Shown piece by piece: positions 1 to 9,273 of a stretch of 64,000 nucleotides of DNA. The number at the start of each line of letters is the position of its first letter. Position 1 is the first letter of the stretch. Below the pieces are notes generated by a model. That model had not been told where the DNA came from. It did not search any database and worked only from the letters and a program-made list of their open reading frames with translations. Source of the stretch: Linderina pennispora (Eukaryota; Kickxellomycota; Kickxellomycetes; Kickxellales; Kickxellaceae); contig NW_024468264.1 of the NCBI RefSeq assembly GCF_002104995.1, positions 1 through 64,000 of the forward strand, given 5' to 3'. The position numbers were made by a program, and so were the translations under genes.

Positions 1-62
1 AGTCATGCTGCTAAACTCCTCCTTGTCTCTATTTAATTGTAATTAGCAATCAAACCACTATC

Positions 63-843
63 TTACTTTCTGCGGCTCTTGAATTCGATGAAGGCGCGCT
101 TGTCCAACCGCTTGACCTTGCGGATGTCAGCGTCGCGCTTCTTCCAGGTGCTCTTGCGCAGCATAATCGGGCGGCTTCCGACGTACTTGCCGTTGAATTC
201 GCGCCAGGCGGCCAAAAAGTCGTCGGGGCTGGCAAAGCTCAGGAAGCCGTAGCCCTTGCTCTTACCCGATTTCTTCTCGACCACCACCAGCGCCCTCTGC
301 ATGGTCGGGAACTTGCCAAATACCTGCTCGAGCATCTCGGTTGTGACGTCTGGGCCCAGGTTGCCGGCAAACAGGCGGTAGTCATCCTCGGGCCACTCGG
401 CCAATGTCTCGTCCTCCCAGACCTGGCCGCCGGCCATGCGGACCACTCGCCGCCGCTTGCTACGCGGCTTCTTGTCGTCAGTCTCATGATCCTTGGCTGG
501 CTCGGCATGTCTGCGGCTTGCTCCGAGTACGGGAGATACGTGCTCTGTGTGTAGTCGTAATAGTAGTATTGGCCGCTTACAGTGTTGTAGAGCCATGTGT
601 AGCCGCTCTCGTCTGTCACATACGTGTACTGCTCGCTGGCATCGCCGCCTTGCGCTGGTGGGAATGTGGATTCTGCCGGGGCTGGTTGGCTGCGGGTTCT
701 GGCGATGTCGGAGTGCCGGGGATGCTGTCGCTGTTTGTGGCCGACGCCGAGGGCTTGTTGAGCACTGGCTCAGCGGACAGCGTGGCTGGTCTTGTGCTGC
801 CCAGTGGCTTCCGAGCTCTGACACGGTTTCTGTTTGGTAACAT
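63..843 (-). CDS. RBM42-like RNA-binding protein (single RRM), frame broken twice
   Basis: The C-terminal half is one clear RRM: RNP2-like LFAGNLG and RNP1-like KGYGFLSF, followed by the basic tail KSTWKKRDADIRKVKRLDKR that is characteristic of RBM42, a spliceosome-associated RNA-binding protein. Upstream is KKPRSKRRRVV, a likely nuclear localisation signal. Before that is an aromatic block rich in Tyr (GYTWLYN, GQYYYYDYTQ, YLPY, about 530-640) that resembles an OCRE repeat. The N-terminal part from the ATG at 843 is Pro/Ala/Ser-rich and disordered. Three reading frames are needed, with changes near 520-530 and 660-720 and no splice sites there, so I read them as sequence errors. Joined length is about 260 residues. 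The RRM assignment is sure, the RBM42 orthology likely, and the exact N-terminus unsure. Confidence 0.8.
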
Positions 844-1045
844 GACTTTTAATTGAGAAAAGACTGAGGGCTGGCCAGGACTGATAGCGCACCATCACCA
901 TCTCGGGATATTAGAGCTATGCTGGATATGGGCATGTAATGGGAACACGCCATTACCCCAAACTCCTCCCTGACATGACATGCTGCTGCATGTGTATTTG
1001 AGGATGCTTGTATTAGAATTACAATCATTGTGAAGGATGCAGTTT

Positions 1046-2541
1046 TTATGCAGGAGTGGGTGTGCCTGGGACAATAACAGACTCACCCGACCCGACAATC
1101 AGCGCGACGCTCTCTGCCGGAATGCACGCCAGGCCCGGAAACGCTGGCGGCTGCACAACCGACGCTGCGCTGTCAGCCGAGAACATCGACAGCGCCGGCG
1201 AATGCACAGCACGATGGGCGCTGGCCGGCTCCGACAGAGTCGAGTCGGGAGACGCAGTGTTGAGATGACGGTACCGCCGCGACGTATGGAGCCAGGACGC
1301 TGCATTGCGTGCCGCCCGCGGGTTTGCCAGATAATCAATTGTGCGCATACCGAACCACCACAGGCGAATGTGGAAGCCCAGTAACAAAGCCAGGCCCAGC
1401 GCAGAGACCACGGCAATAATTATGTAAGCAGCCAGCAGCGTCAGACACAGAACAACGACAAACTGCGACGGGCTGCCGGAGCCGCCCAGCACCCGCCACA
1501 GCGTATCCTTGAACTCGGCTTGGCGGCCGACTGACACGCACACGACACGGATAGCACACGCCAGCAGCAGCAGGATGTGCGCTAGGGCCAGGGCTATGAA
1601 CGAGAAGAATAAGCGGTAGTTGGTGTCGGCAATGCACGTGTTGAGCCAGCGACAGTGGTGGTCGTAGCCGCCGACGCACTTGTTGCAGCGCTTGCAGTGG
1701 CGAGTGCCTGGGTTCACCAGCACGCAGCACACCTGGCACACGCTGGTCACGGCGTCGACCACCGGCACACCGCGCTCAAACACATAGTTGGTGTTGCGGA
1801 CTGCCGTGCACTAGCCGCACCTCAGAGGCCTCGGTGCGACTCAGCGATGTCCACAGATCCAGCGCAACCGTCGCAGCACTCAGCACTACTGCACCGGCCA
1901 GCACCGCATACCATGGGCTCGCACGATCCGCCACCCGCAGATAGAGCAGGATCGCCGAGTAAAACCCGCCCAGCAGCACGCCAATCACCGCCCAGTGGAT
2001 AAGGAACAGCAGGTCCCACGGCCGCTCAAACCCGTGGGCGCCGCAACCACAGCACCGTTGCACCGTGGGGAACCGACTCCGACGCAGGCACGAGCTGGGC
2101 CGCCCGCGTCCCGCCACCGTCCAGGGAGCCGTCACCCGACGCGCCAATGAACGGCGGGTGTGAGCCTATCCGCACCAACGTGGCCGACTCGGACGCCGAC
2201 AGCGCCATGGTCCGCACGCTACACGGCTGCTTGGCAAAGCCGCTGTCGTACCCGCTGTGGTCGTCCGAGATGGTTTCGCACTGTGTGCTGGCGCGCTGGT
2301 GCTCGGCCTCGCTGCTGTCGTCGGATGCGGTGCTGGGCGCATAGTCGGAGCCGACTATGTCAAAGTCATGGATTGCCTGCGTCGACGCTGTGCGTTTGCG
2401 TGAGAATATCGGCACAAAGACGCTGTACGAGGGCTCCGGGTCCTCGTGGCTTATCCGCTCGCCGCTGGCCCACTCGTGCGAGCTGCGCGGGGACCCATCC
2501 GGACTGGCGGTGGGTGTGGTTTCGTCGTGGTCTAGCGGCAT
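1046..2541 (-). CDS. DHHC palmitoyltransferase (ZDHHC1/11-like), frame broken twice
   Basis: Membrane S-acyltransferase that moves palmitate to cysteines of target proteins. The Cys-rich domain CQVCCVLVNPGTRHCKRCNK is followed by the catalytic DHHC motif in GGYDHHCRWLNTC and by NYRLFFSF. Two hydrophobic segments precede it (PWDLLFLIHWAVIGVLLGG and WYAVLAGAVVLSAATVAL) and two follow it, giving the usual four-helix topology. The order HGFERPWD, then two helices, then RNTNYVFERG, then the CRD matches ZDHHC1/11-type enzymes. About 130 acidic, Ser-rich residues lie before the first helix, from the ATG at 2541, and the C-terminal tail is Ala/Ser/Pro-rich. The frame changes near 2050 (before GFERPW) and near 1810 (inside LVH/AVRNTNY). 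Each is corrected by one base. Joined length is about 490 residues. Confidence 0.85.
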
Positions 2542-2780
2542 TATCAGCGAGCACTACAGACCATGTCCTTGTATCATGCAAGCGCAAAGCTGGGGGATGG
2601 GTAGAGTACAGAAAAACTATAGCGAGAGTATCGAGAAAGGAAAGAGAAATTCATTTTTCAAAACCCTCTGAACTATCAGGAACGCCCCCAACTTTCGGCG
2701 ATCACGTTGTTGGGCTCTAGTCCAATGCCTTTCCAGTAAGCGTGAGGCTGGGATCGAACTACAATAGTAGACGTCCTGCC

Positions 2781-3785
2781 TCAAGCCAGCTGCTGGCGGA
2801 CCTCCTCGGCAAAGTCGGGCTTGTCGGCCTTCTCCACGCCCTCGCCGCGCTCGTACCGCACAAACGACAGAATCTCAACCGGCGCCCCGATCTCCTTTGA
2901 GATCTTGGCCAGCACCTCCTTGACCGAGCCGCCGCCAAACAAAAACTGCTGCTCCTCCAGCACTACTGCGTCCGGCGCCTCGGCCTGCTCACCAGCCTTC
3001 TGGTACTCCTCCATGGTGGTGAACCGCGGCCCATACCCGACCACCTGCTGCGCGAGCCGGCGCGTCAGCTGGCTCAGCGTGCTCCGGTGTGCGTCGCTCT
3101 TGATGCTGCTGGTCACAGCCACCAGCCCGCCGATCTTGCCCGCCGATCCACCGGCGCTGCCCTTGACGCTGCCATGCACATAGCCGCTCACCACAATGCT
3201 CTCAGCCGCAGACGGTGCACCCACCACCGCCGCCCGCCGCAGCACGATGTTTTCGCCCAGCCGTCCGATCGTCTCGGTGATGGTGTCGCTCACGGTGCGG
3301 CCATCGAGCATTTTGGCGGCTAGGTCATGTGCCTCGATCCCTGCCAGCACCGCCCCCTCCGCCGACGTGCTGGCGAACCCCATGCCGGCCTGTGCAATCT
3401 CTGCCGCCAAGTCAACAAACGACGCATTGCGAGCCACAAAGTCTGTCTCGCACCCAAGCTCCACAATCGTCGCTGCGGTCAGCGACTCGTTCACAAACAC
3501 CGACACCGCTCCCTCCGAGGCCACGCGATCCTTGACCTTGTCGGCCTTCTTGGCCCCCGCCTTGAGCGCGTCCTCCTCCAGCCACGCCAATGCCCGGGTG
3601 ATGTCGTTGTCGCAGCTCAGCAGCGCCTCTTTGGCTTTGCTCATGGCCACCGGGTTCAGTGTGCGCAGCTTCTTCAGCGCCTTGATGTCCACCTTGGCTG
3701 TTGTGTATGCACGCGCGAGTGTCGCCGTGGGACGTAGCCGCGGGGCGAGGATGCTGCGACGTACGGAGAGGCTGATAAACGACAT
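2781..3785 (-). CDS. TSFM: Mitochondrial elongation factor Ts
   Basis: Nucleotide-exchange factor that regenerates EF-Tu-GTP in mitochondrial translation. I start at the ATG at 3785: the first ~25 residues (MSFISLSVRRSILAPRLRPT) are basic, Ser/Leu/Arg-rich and free of acidic residues, as in a mitochondrial presequence, whereas the longer upstream open frame looks non-coding. A UBA-like N-terminal domain follows (KALKKLRTLNPVAMSKAKEA, then a stretch with DITRALAWLEEDALK). The EF-Ts core signature is VNESLTAATIVELGCETDFVARN, split here as ELGCETDFVARN, followed by two subdomains. Length is 334 residues, the usual size, in a single intact frame. It is transcribed divergently from ADE8 across 266 bp. 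Confidence 0.92.
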   Translation of the reverse strand: MSFISLSVRRSILAPRLRPTATLARAYTTAKVDIKALKKLRTLNPVAMSKAKEALLSCDNDITRALAWLEEDALKAGAKKADKVKDRVASEGAVSVFVNESLTAATIVELGCETDFVARNASFVDLAAEIAQAGMGFASTSAEGAVLAGIEAHDLAAKMLDGRTVSDTITETIGRLGENIVLRRAAVVGAPSAAESIVVSGYVHGSVKGSAGGSAGKIGGLVAVTSSIKSDAHRSTLSQLTRRLAQQVVGYGPRFTTMEEYQKAGEQAEAPDAVVLEEQQFLFGGGSVKEVLAKISKEIGAPVEILSFVRYERGEGVEKADKPDFAEEVRQQLA

Positions 3786-4051
3786 TCTTTTTCTTGCTGT
3801 GAACTGAAGCGTGGTGCAATTGCGAAATTCGGGCTTGTGTAAGAGACAAAAAAGGCGAGTCTGATCCAACCACAGCTCGCCTTGGTTCCTTATCAGCTCT
3901 TTCCAGTCTTGCTTCGAGCCGAGCCGGAATTCCTGTTGGGAGACTGCTAACAGCTTGGCTGTGAACATCTCTGGTACCTAACCCGCACACGCCCTCCTTG
4001 CTGCTGCTCTTTAGTTCCCCTTGCTATTCTTTTTCCCCACTTCCTCTGCCA
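3786..4051. promoter_or_regulatory. Divergent promoter region between TSFM and ADE8
   Basis: These 266 bp separate the start codons of two divergent genes and must hold both core promoters. Short pyrimidine tracts precede the ADE8 ATG. I see no clear TATA box. Confidence 0.5.
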
Positions 4052-4663
4052 ATGGTCAAGCAAATCGTCGTGCTAATTTCGGGCAGCGGCACCAACCTGC
4101 AGGCTCTCATCGATGCTGAGCAGCAGAGCCAGCTGGGCGGCCACATCTCCCTAGTCGTCAGCAACAAAAAGTCTGCCTACGGGCTCGAGCGCGCCGCCAA
4201 GGCCTCGATCCCGACCCACACGCGCACACTCAAATCGTACAAGGACCAGGGCAAGACGCGCGAGGACTTTGACCGTGAGCTGGCCGAGTACATTGCGGCC
4301 GAGTACTCCCCGGATCTGGTGGTGCTGGCCGGCTGGATGCACATTCTGTCGCCTGGCTTCATCGACAAGTTCCGCGGCAAGATCATCAACCTGCATCCGG
4401 CGCTGCCTGGCGAGCTCGAGGGCGCCCATGCGATTGACCGCGCATTTGACGAGTTCCAACAGGGGAAGCGCCAGCGCACCGGTGTCATGGTGCACTTTGT
4501 CATCCCCGAGGTTGACAAGGGCGAGCCGATCCTGACCCAGGAAGTACCGTGCGTTGATGGCGATTCGCTGGAGACCCTCGAGGACCGGATCCACGCCGTC
4601 GAGCACCAGCTCCTCCCCAAGGCCGTCAAACTGGTGCTGGACAAGGGCCTGGTGCCGCAGTAA
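4052..4663 (+). CDS. ADE8: Phosphoribosylglycinamide formyltransferase (GAR transformylase)
   Basis: Third step of de novo purine synthesis: transfers formyl from 10-formyl-THF to GAR. The start MVKQIVVLISGSGTNLQAL gives the family N-terminus, and the in-frame upstream extension is non-conserved. Visible motifs are SGSGTNLQ (phosphate binding), VVLAGWMHILSPGFI, INLHPALPG (catalytic Asn and His) and GVMVHFVIPEVDKGEPI (catalytic Asp region). The HPALPG form is the fungal version. Length is 203 residues, a monofunctional enzyme as in yeast rather than part of a trifunctional animal protein. The frame is intact. The gene converges on DTWD1 with only 54 bp between stop codons. Confidence 0.95.
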   Translation: MVKQIVVLISGSGTNLQALIDAEQQSQLGGHISLVVSNKKSAYGLERAAKASIPTHTRTLKSYKDQGKTREDFDRELAEYIAAEYSPDLVVLAGWMHILSPGFIDKFRGKIINLHPALPGELEGAHAIDRAFDEFQQGKRQRTGVMVHFVIPEVDKGEPILTQEVPCVDGDSLETLEDRIHAVEHQLLPKAVKLVLDKGLVPQ

Positions 4664-4688
4664 GGGACTGCTTTACATTCTGGAGTGA

Positions 4689-4702
4689 AATAAACATTTA
4701 TT
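4689..4702. terminator. Overlapping polyadenylation signals of convergent genes
   Basis: AATAAA on the + strand (4689-4694) lies 26 bp past the ADE8 stop. The reverse complement of TTTATT (4697-4702) gives AATAAA on the minus strand, 16 bp past the opposing stop. The two hexamers form a near-palindrome inside the 54-bp convergent gap. Confidence 0.5.
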
Positions 4703-4717
4703 TTTCCCGTTTAGCTG

Positions 4718-5548
4718 CTACTCTGCGCCGGTATCTTGGAGCATTTCGCCCAGAGACACGCCAGCGTCCTCAAGTTGGATTCCACTGCCCTCCCACTGCT
4801 TCCCATCCGATGTCCGCGGAATAGCCCGTGGTGTCGCCGTCTCGTACGAGATATACCCTTCCTGGTGCCGGTGCGTGAACGTCTTGTGCGTGTTCGCCGC
4901 GTAGTCGTTCTGGATCAGGTCGTAGAAGTACTTGTAAAAGTACATCAGTGCGTCGTACTCGCCCTCGTACGCCTCCCCCTTGCTGTCGCGGTACAAAAAG
5001 TAAATCGCCTCGATCGTTGCCAGATAGCTCTCGTCATACTTTTGGAACCGCCAGAACCGCGTCTTGCGTGGCTTGATCGTGACCTTGGGGATCTTGTGCA
5101 ACTTTGAGTCCTTGCGCACCATACCGCGCGCCTGCTGCCACGTACCGTCGATAACAATCGCATGGTCGTACGACGCCGGGTCTACCTCGCTAATGTCGGT
5201 CGCGTCGGGTCCCGGGAACAGCAGCACCGTGCGCTCCGTGTCAATCTCCGACAGGACGTCCTCCGAGTAAATCGTGACCTGCACGTCCTCAGGCGCAATC
5301 ACCTTGGCGTGCAGTGCCGTGGACTTGCCGTCGTTTTCACCTGGGTGCTTGAGCACCGTCAGCTTGAACGGAAGCCGGATCTGCGGCACCTTGCCGGCAA
5401 TGTCTGCCACGGGCTTGTAGCAGTAGTAGCAGAAGAACTTCATCCGCCGCCCGCACCCGTCGCACACCTGCCGGGCGCTGCACGAATCGAGCACCTGTGC
5501 TGGGTTTACTTTGAGCGAATTGATGTCGTAGGGCTTCGCCTCGGTCAT
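4718..5548 (-). CDS. DTWD1: tRNA-uridine aminocarboxypropyltransferase, DTWD1 type
   Basis: TDD-superfamily (DTW) enzyme that adds a 3-amino-3-carboxypropyl group from SAM to tRNA uridine. An N-terminal zinc knuckle CDGCGRRMKFFCYYC is followed by YKPV and the DTW catalytic block VIDGTWQQARGMV near the middle. It is intact at 276 residues, close to family length, in a single frame. The CYYCYKP segment and the C-terminal aromatic stretch point to DTWD1 rather than DTWD2. Confidence 0.9.
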   Translation of the reverse strand: MTEAKPYDINSLKVNPAQVLDSCSARQVCDGCGRRMKFFCYYCYKPVADIAGKVPQIRLPFKLTVLKHPGENDGKSTALHAKVIAPEDVQVTIYSEDVLSEIDTERTVLLFPGPDATDISEVDPASYDHAIVIDGTWQQARGMVRKDSKLHKIPKVTIKPRKTRFWRFQKYDESYLATIEAIYFLYRDSKGEAYEGEYDALMYFYKYFYDLIQNDYAANTHKTFTHRHQEGYISYETATPRAIPRTSDGKQWEGSGIQLEDAGVSLGEMLQDTGAE

Positions 5549-6056
5549 TCTTCTATCGAGCTAGTTAGAGAGTGGTCCTGGAATGGGGCACAAGAGTGTC
5601 GATAAGATGTGAAAAAGAATAGATGTGGTTACACCTCCGGATCATCTCCTGGCCTAAAATCCCGGTGGTACTATTTGGGATAGAATTCGCCAAATTATGG
5701 CCAGTGTGCACCATGGCAGTCAAGGAAAGGGATCCACCGGCTTGATACACCTCAGGACAGCTGGTAGCATACCAGATATGAGCTGCCACTTGTCGCCGTC
5801 GTCGTCAGTAGCAATACGGCTTGCCTTGATTCAATTTGAGTATGCTTGATAGATCCTACGCACTCAATTCGAGCATGAACAAATATATGCGCGAATATGC
5901 ACATTGGTCACGGGGCTCTCTTGTCTTTGTCACGTAGACATTGACAACCCTTTCCACATCTGTATAAGGCCGACCTGCCAAGCAGAATCACTGTTATCGC
6001 CAGCCACCTGTTCCTCTCAGCCCCCACTTTTTTTTCAAGCCTAGCATATTTCAAAA
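5549..6056. other. Divergent intergenic region, no gene seen
   Basis: No ORF with protein-like composition. It holds the promoters of DTWD1 (left) and of the F-box-like gene (right). A TATA element, TGTATAAGG, lies at 5961-5969, about 90 bp before the ATG at 6057. Confidence 0.5.
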
Positions 6057-7904
6057 ATGTCTTCGCCCGCCCAGTACCCGCCTGTTCTCATTCTCGAGAA
6101 TATATTCAGCATGCTCCTGCACGATAACCCCGCTATCACGGAAAAACGAGACCCACTAAAAAGAAGGAGTAGCGATGAGCTTCCACCCCGCCCTGCTGCC
6201 GTTGTTCATGCCCTCTCCCTGACTGGTGTCTGCCAAGCGTGGCGAGACATCGCCTTGAATATACTGTTTGAGGACGCTTTCTTCGAGGACTCTCCCAAAA
6301 CCAAAGTCGATGTTGGATACCCGCAGTGGATATGGCCATCCAAAGTACTGTCGTCCCTGGCTGCTGCCCTCCACCTTGGCATCGGAGCCAAGGTCCGGTC
6401 GATGAGCGTTGACGTTGACCTCCGCCGACTGGTAAATGGTGCATCTCTGAGGGAGTGGCCAAACAATCCTGTCTACGGCAAAGTATTCAACACAGTCATG
6501 ACCCTCAACATCAACCTTGTTGCTGGCGTCGGTATCGACCACAACGCACTGAATAGCGACGACAGATCCGATCAGTTCTGCAGCATCATCTCCAATGTGT
6601 TCCCCAATGCCCGTGCCATCAGACTGCTGCTGGTGGACAGGCACTGGGACATCCTCTATGGCGAATTCATGGAAACCATGTACCTCAAACTCCTGGATGG
6701 CAAAGGCAGTGTGACTCTAGGGCCGAGGGACACCCTGTTCCGTGCCACCGACTTTGACTATATTATCCCTGAGATCGACACCCCGCTCACTAAGCTCACT
6801 ATTCGTGACATCCGGTCATGCTCTGCGGCGTGCGATCTTATCCGGAAGCACGCTAGTACACTGGAGGAACTAGATATCACATGCCTCTGCGAGAGGTACA
6901 TGTTCTATATAGTGCAGGATATGGATGATGTTGATGTGATCTACCCACAGCTTCGCAAACTGTCAGTAAAAGATGGCAACGGCATAAACTCGCACATAGA
7001 TAACACCATATGGACTGTAAACTGGTTCCCTGCGCTCGAAGACTTGTCATGCAGCACTGAATCCCCTGAAGTGCATACCATGGTCATCAAGCTCACCAGC
7101 ACTACACTGAAGCGTGCAGTTCTCAAGATGTCATCGGCATGCTGCTATAGTCTCCTTTATGGAAACACATTCGATGACTGCCAGTATCCAGAAATGGAGT
7201 ACTTTGACGCCACATACACCACGACCCAGGACTACTCTATGGAGACTATTGACGCATCTCTTCTCATGGGCAGCACAGCAACGGTGTTAAGGTCGGTGGG
7301 CGGCGACATTCTTGCCTACAGCGAAGTCAAGGAGGATCTCGAAGCCACCAACCCCCTGCTCCAGGTGTTTGAGACGTCAAGCATAGCCGCTACATTTGAT
7401 GAGGCACTGGAGTTCGTCAAATCGAGACCGTACTTGCGCCAATTTGGCATAAACATCGTGTTCCCCGAGGAGCAATTGGATCAGTATCTCGAACATGCCC
7501 AGTGCTATGGGCGGTGCACTGTTGATTCAGAAAGGGAAACAGAGCACACCGAGGTGCTGCTTCCTGAGCTAAACGTTAGGTGCTTTATCGACAACCACAT
7601 GGACATGATTTGTGCCCAGAACGATTATCTCGAGGAGATGTTCCGGAGGCACCATCCGGTTTCTGAGCGACTAATCGCATTTGAGGCAACCAGATACTGC
7701 ATGTTTGCTGCTCGTGAGTCGTTGGTGGTTGCCAGTGTGGTCATTGTTCATCTGGCACTGTTGTTCCCGACCGTCAACCAGATCTACTGGGGAATGAAGG
7801 AATACAAACGCGTCATATACCGCAGTGACCTTCGGCAGCATGCATCTTTTAGAGCTATGGAAGAGCGTCTACTTGCTTTAGTATCTGGAGGTACTCTTGA
7901 GTAA
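6057..7904 (+). CDS. F-box-like protein, unknown target
   Basis: Intact 615-residue frame. The N-terminus PVLILENIFSMLL ... LTGVCQAWRDIALNILF has the spacing and residues of an F-box (Pro and Leu helix, then Cys-x2-Trp-Arg), which normally binds Skp1 in SCF ubiquitin ligases. The rest is Leu-rich with repeated units such as LEELDITCL and LRKLSVKDG, suggestive of degenerate leucine-rich repeats for substrate binding, but I cannot name a subfamily. No introns or frame breaks. A TATA box about 90 bp upstream supports the start. F-box is likely; the function is unknown. Confidence 0.65.
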   Translation: MSSPAQYPPVLILENIFSMLLHDNPAITEKRDPLKRRSSDELPPRPAAVVHALSLTGVCQAWRDIALNILFEDAFFEDSPKTKVDVGYPQWIWPSKVLSSLAAALHLGIGAKVRSMSVDVDLRRLVNGASLREWPNNPVYGKVFNTVMTLNINLVAGVGIDHNALNSDDRSDQFCSIISNVFPNARAIRLLLVDRHWDILYGEFMETMYLKLLDGKGSVTLGPRDTLFRATDFDYIIPEIDTPLTKLTIRDIRSCSAACDLIRKHASTLEELDITCLCERYMFYIVQDMDDVDVIYPQLRKLSVKDGNGINSHIDNTIWTVNWFPALEDLSCSTESPEVHTMVIKLTSTTLKRAVLKMSSACCYSLLYGNTFDDCQYPEMEYFDATYTTTQDYSMETIDASLLMGSTATVLRSVGGDILAYSEVKEDLEATNPLLQVFETSSIAATFDEALEFVKSRPYLRQFGINIVFPEEQLDQYLEHAQCYGRCTVDSERETEHTEVLLPELNVRCFIDNHMDMICAQNDYLEEMFRRHHPVSERLIAFEATRYCMFAARESLVVASVVIVHLALLFPTVNQIYWGMKEYKRVIYRSDLRQHASFRAMEERLLALVSGGTLE

Positions 7905-8183
7905 TTTTTGTAATGTGTTCACATTCATTCTGTTAGAGGGTTGTGAGCTTGTAACTTATTGAGGAACAGGCTGAGACATCCAAAGATATATATTGGAAGA
8001 GTATGAAAGAACATGGTAAAGCACCAAGCAGAAAAATAGTAGAAAGTGAAAGAGCTCTGCCCTGGACCAGATATATTGAATGCATGCAGTATGCTACATG
8101 AAAGAAGGAAGGAGGAGTTGTCAGGTGAGGGGGCGGGTATCTGGCTGAGTATTGGCATTACTCGCCTAGAATAGTATGGATGG
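7905..8183. other. Intergenic, nothing recognised
   Basis: AT-rich 3' flank of the F-box-like gene. No protein-like frame of note. It ends with GATGG, the left copy of the 5-bp duplication flanking the foldback element. Confidence 0.4.
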
Positions 8184-8366
8184 TGTTGACATTCGGGCAA
8201 CCCCATGCCCTTTGTCACCATGTGCAGATCCAAACCCCCACCTGTATAAACACTGTGGGCTGGAACGGCCCCATCCTCCCTTTTTTTCTCCTCAGCAAAT
8301 TTCCAGTTTATTCATTCCATAAAGCTCATAACTACTGGACTCTCTGAAGGTTAACATTTTTTCAGT
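8184..8366 (+). repeat. Left arm of inverted repeat
   Basis: About 97% identical to the reverse complement of 8471-8652. It contains TATAAA and a pyrimidine tract ending in CTCCTCAG that looks like a splice acceptor. Confidence 0.85.
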
Positions 8367-8455
8367 GTCTTAAGATGTTGGGTAAGCTCACCGATGAGCT
8401 CTTGCACAGCTTGGTAGCGCATGCTGCTTGAGTAGTTCTCCTCGTTGCGATCCAT
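8351..8455 (-). CDS. 34-aa ORF in the foldback loop
   Basis: Opens with ATG in the loop and reads MDRNEENYSSSMRYQAVQEL followed by IGELTQHLKTL, ending at a TAA inside the left arm. The composition looks like real protein (amphipathic helix, no low-complexity), unlike random intergenic frames. A TATA box lies about 130 bp upstream in the right arm. It could be a captured exon fragment, an element-encoded peptide or chance. I do not recognise it. Confidence 0.25.
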   Translation of the reverse strand: MDRNEENYSSSMRYQAVQELIGELTQHLKTLKKC

Positions 8456-8470
8456 AGGGCTATAGTTTCA

Positions 8471-8652
8471 CTGGAAAAAATGTTAACCTTCAGAGAGTCC
8501 AGTAGTTATGAGCTTTATGGAATGAATAAACTGGAAATTTGCTGAGGAGAAAAAAGGGAGGATGGGGCCGTCCCAGCCCACAGTGTTTATACAGGTGGGG
8601 ACTTGGATCTGCACATGGTGACAAAGGGCATGGGGTTGCCCGAATGTCAACA
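8471..8652 (-). repeat. Right arm of inverted repeat
   Basis: Inverted partner of 8184-8366. The differences are an AA/GT pair near the CCCCACC tract, GGAACGG/GGGACGG, one T in a T-run and one C before AGTG. Confidence 0.85.
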
Positions 8653-9030
8653 GATGGCATTGTGGCCTAGGAGCCTTGATCCATGGGCTCCTGAAATTCT
8701 GTAAATTTGGAACCATACGCAGCAGGATTACCAGCACAAAATGGTTGCCAACCCAGTGGTCCTTGAGTTGAAAACTGCTGGCTTGTATGATGACCTGCCC
8801 CGACTGGCTCACCTGAAATCATTCTAGACGTGATCTGACCCAGCTCCACATTGACTGTGGGTCCATTCTAAGCCATGTACTGCAGATAGCCAAAAATGCA
8901 TTTTTCCCTAAACTCCATGCCAAGCCCGGACCTGAGGTATCCACATCGAGTCGCTGGGTTCTGCATCCTGCGCCGACGACCCAGGGTAGTTCCTCTGGTA
9001 AGTGGCAGTCTGGTCGCACAGCTCATTCAT
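8653..9030 (-). pseudogene. Probable gene remnant beside the foldback element
   Basis: Minus-strand reading from an ATG at 9030 gives MNELCDQTATYQRNYPGSSA, then, after frame changes, GMEFREKCIFGYLQYMA, then VELGQITSRMISGEPVGAGH with a Gln/Gly/Phe-rich continuation up to about 8667. Each piece looks protein-like, but three frames with stops between are needed in under 400 bp, and the foldback element sits directly at the 3' side. Either a broken gene or a spliced fast-evolving gene with sequence errors. No family recognised. Confidence 0.3.
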
Positions 9031-9273
9031 ACATATGGATGTGTGCCGTTAACATCTAGCCTCGAAGATCATACGGTTTATTGACCCTAAAACCATTCAA
9101 TGGCTCCATACTCTTCAAGAGATGGTTATTTATAAATCGACCACAACAGTGATAAATATGTAGTCGCGTAAATGTATCCATGTTCTTGTGGACATTGCCA
9201 CTCAGCCAGCCCAGGTCACAACACCAGCTCATGCAACAGCCCAACCAAAATTTTATTGACAGCACACTGTCAG

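Larger units (their letters stand above)
8184..8652. mobile_element. Foldback/MITE-like element with 5-bp target duplication
   Basis: Two arms of about 183 bp (8184-8366 and 8471-8652) are inverted copies of each other. Reading both, I count three substitutions and two one-base indels, about 97% identity. The outer ends are TGTTGACATTCGGGCAACC and its reverse complement. The direct repeat GATGG sits immediately outside each end (8179-8183 and 8653-8657). The spacer is about 104 bp. No transposase is present, so it would be non-autonomous. Each arm carries an inward-facing TATAAA (8245-8250 and, on the minus strand, 8586-8591). The structure would fold into a long hairpin. TG...CA ends with a 5-bp duplication also resemble a solo LTR, but arms this long argue for a foldback element. 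Confidence 0.7.

Noticed and set aside
2690-2780. Possible tRNA on the minus strand (T-loop-like GTTCGATCCC)
   Set aside because: The flanking bases do not form a T-stem, and no acceptor stem, anticodon arm or D-loop can be built around it.
8184-8652. Solo LTR interpretation (TG...CA ends, 5-bp duplication)
   Set aside because: The arms are inverted over ~180 bp each, which LTRs are not.
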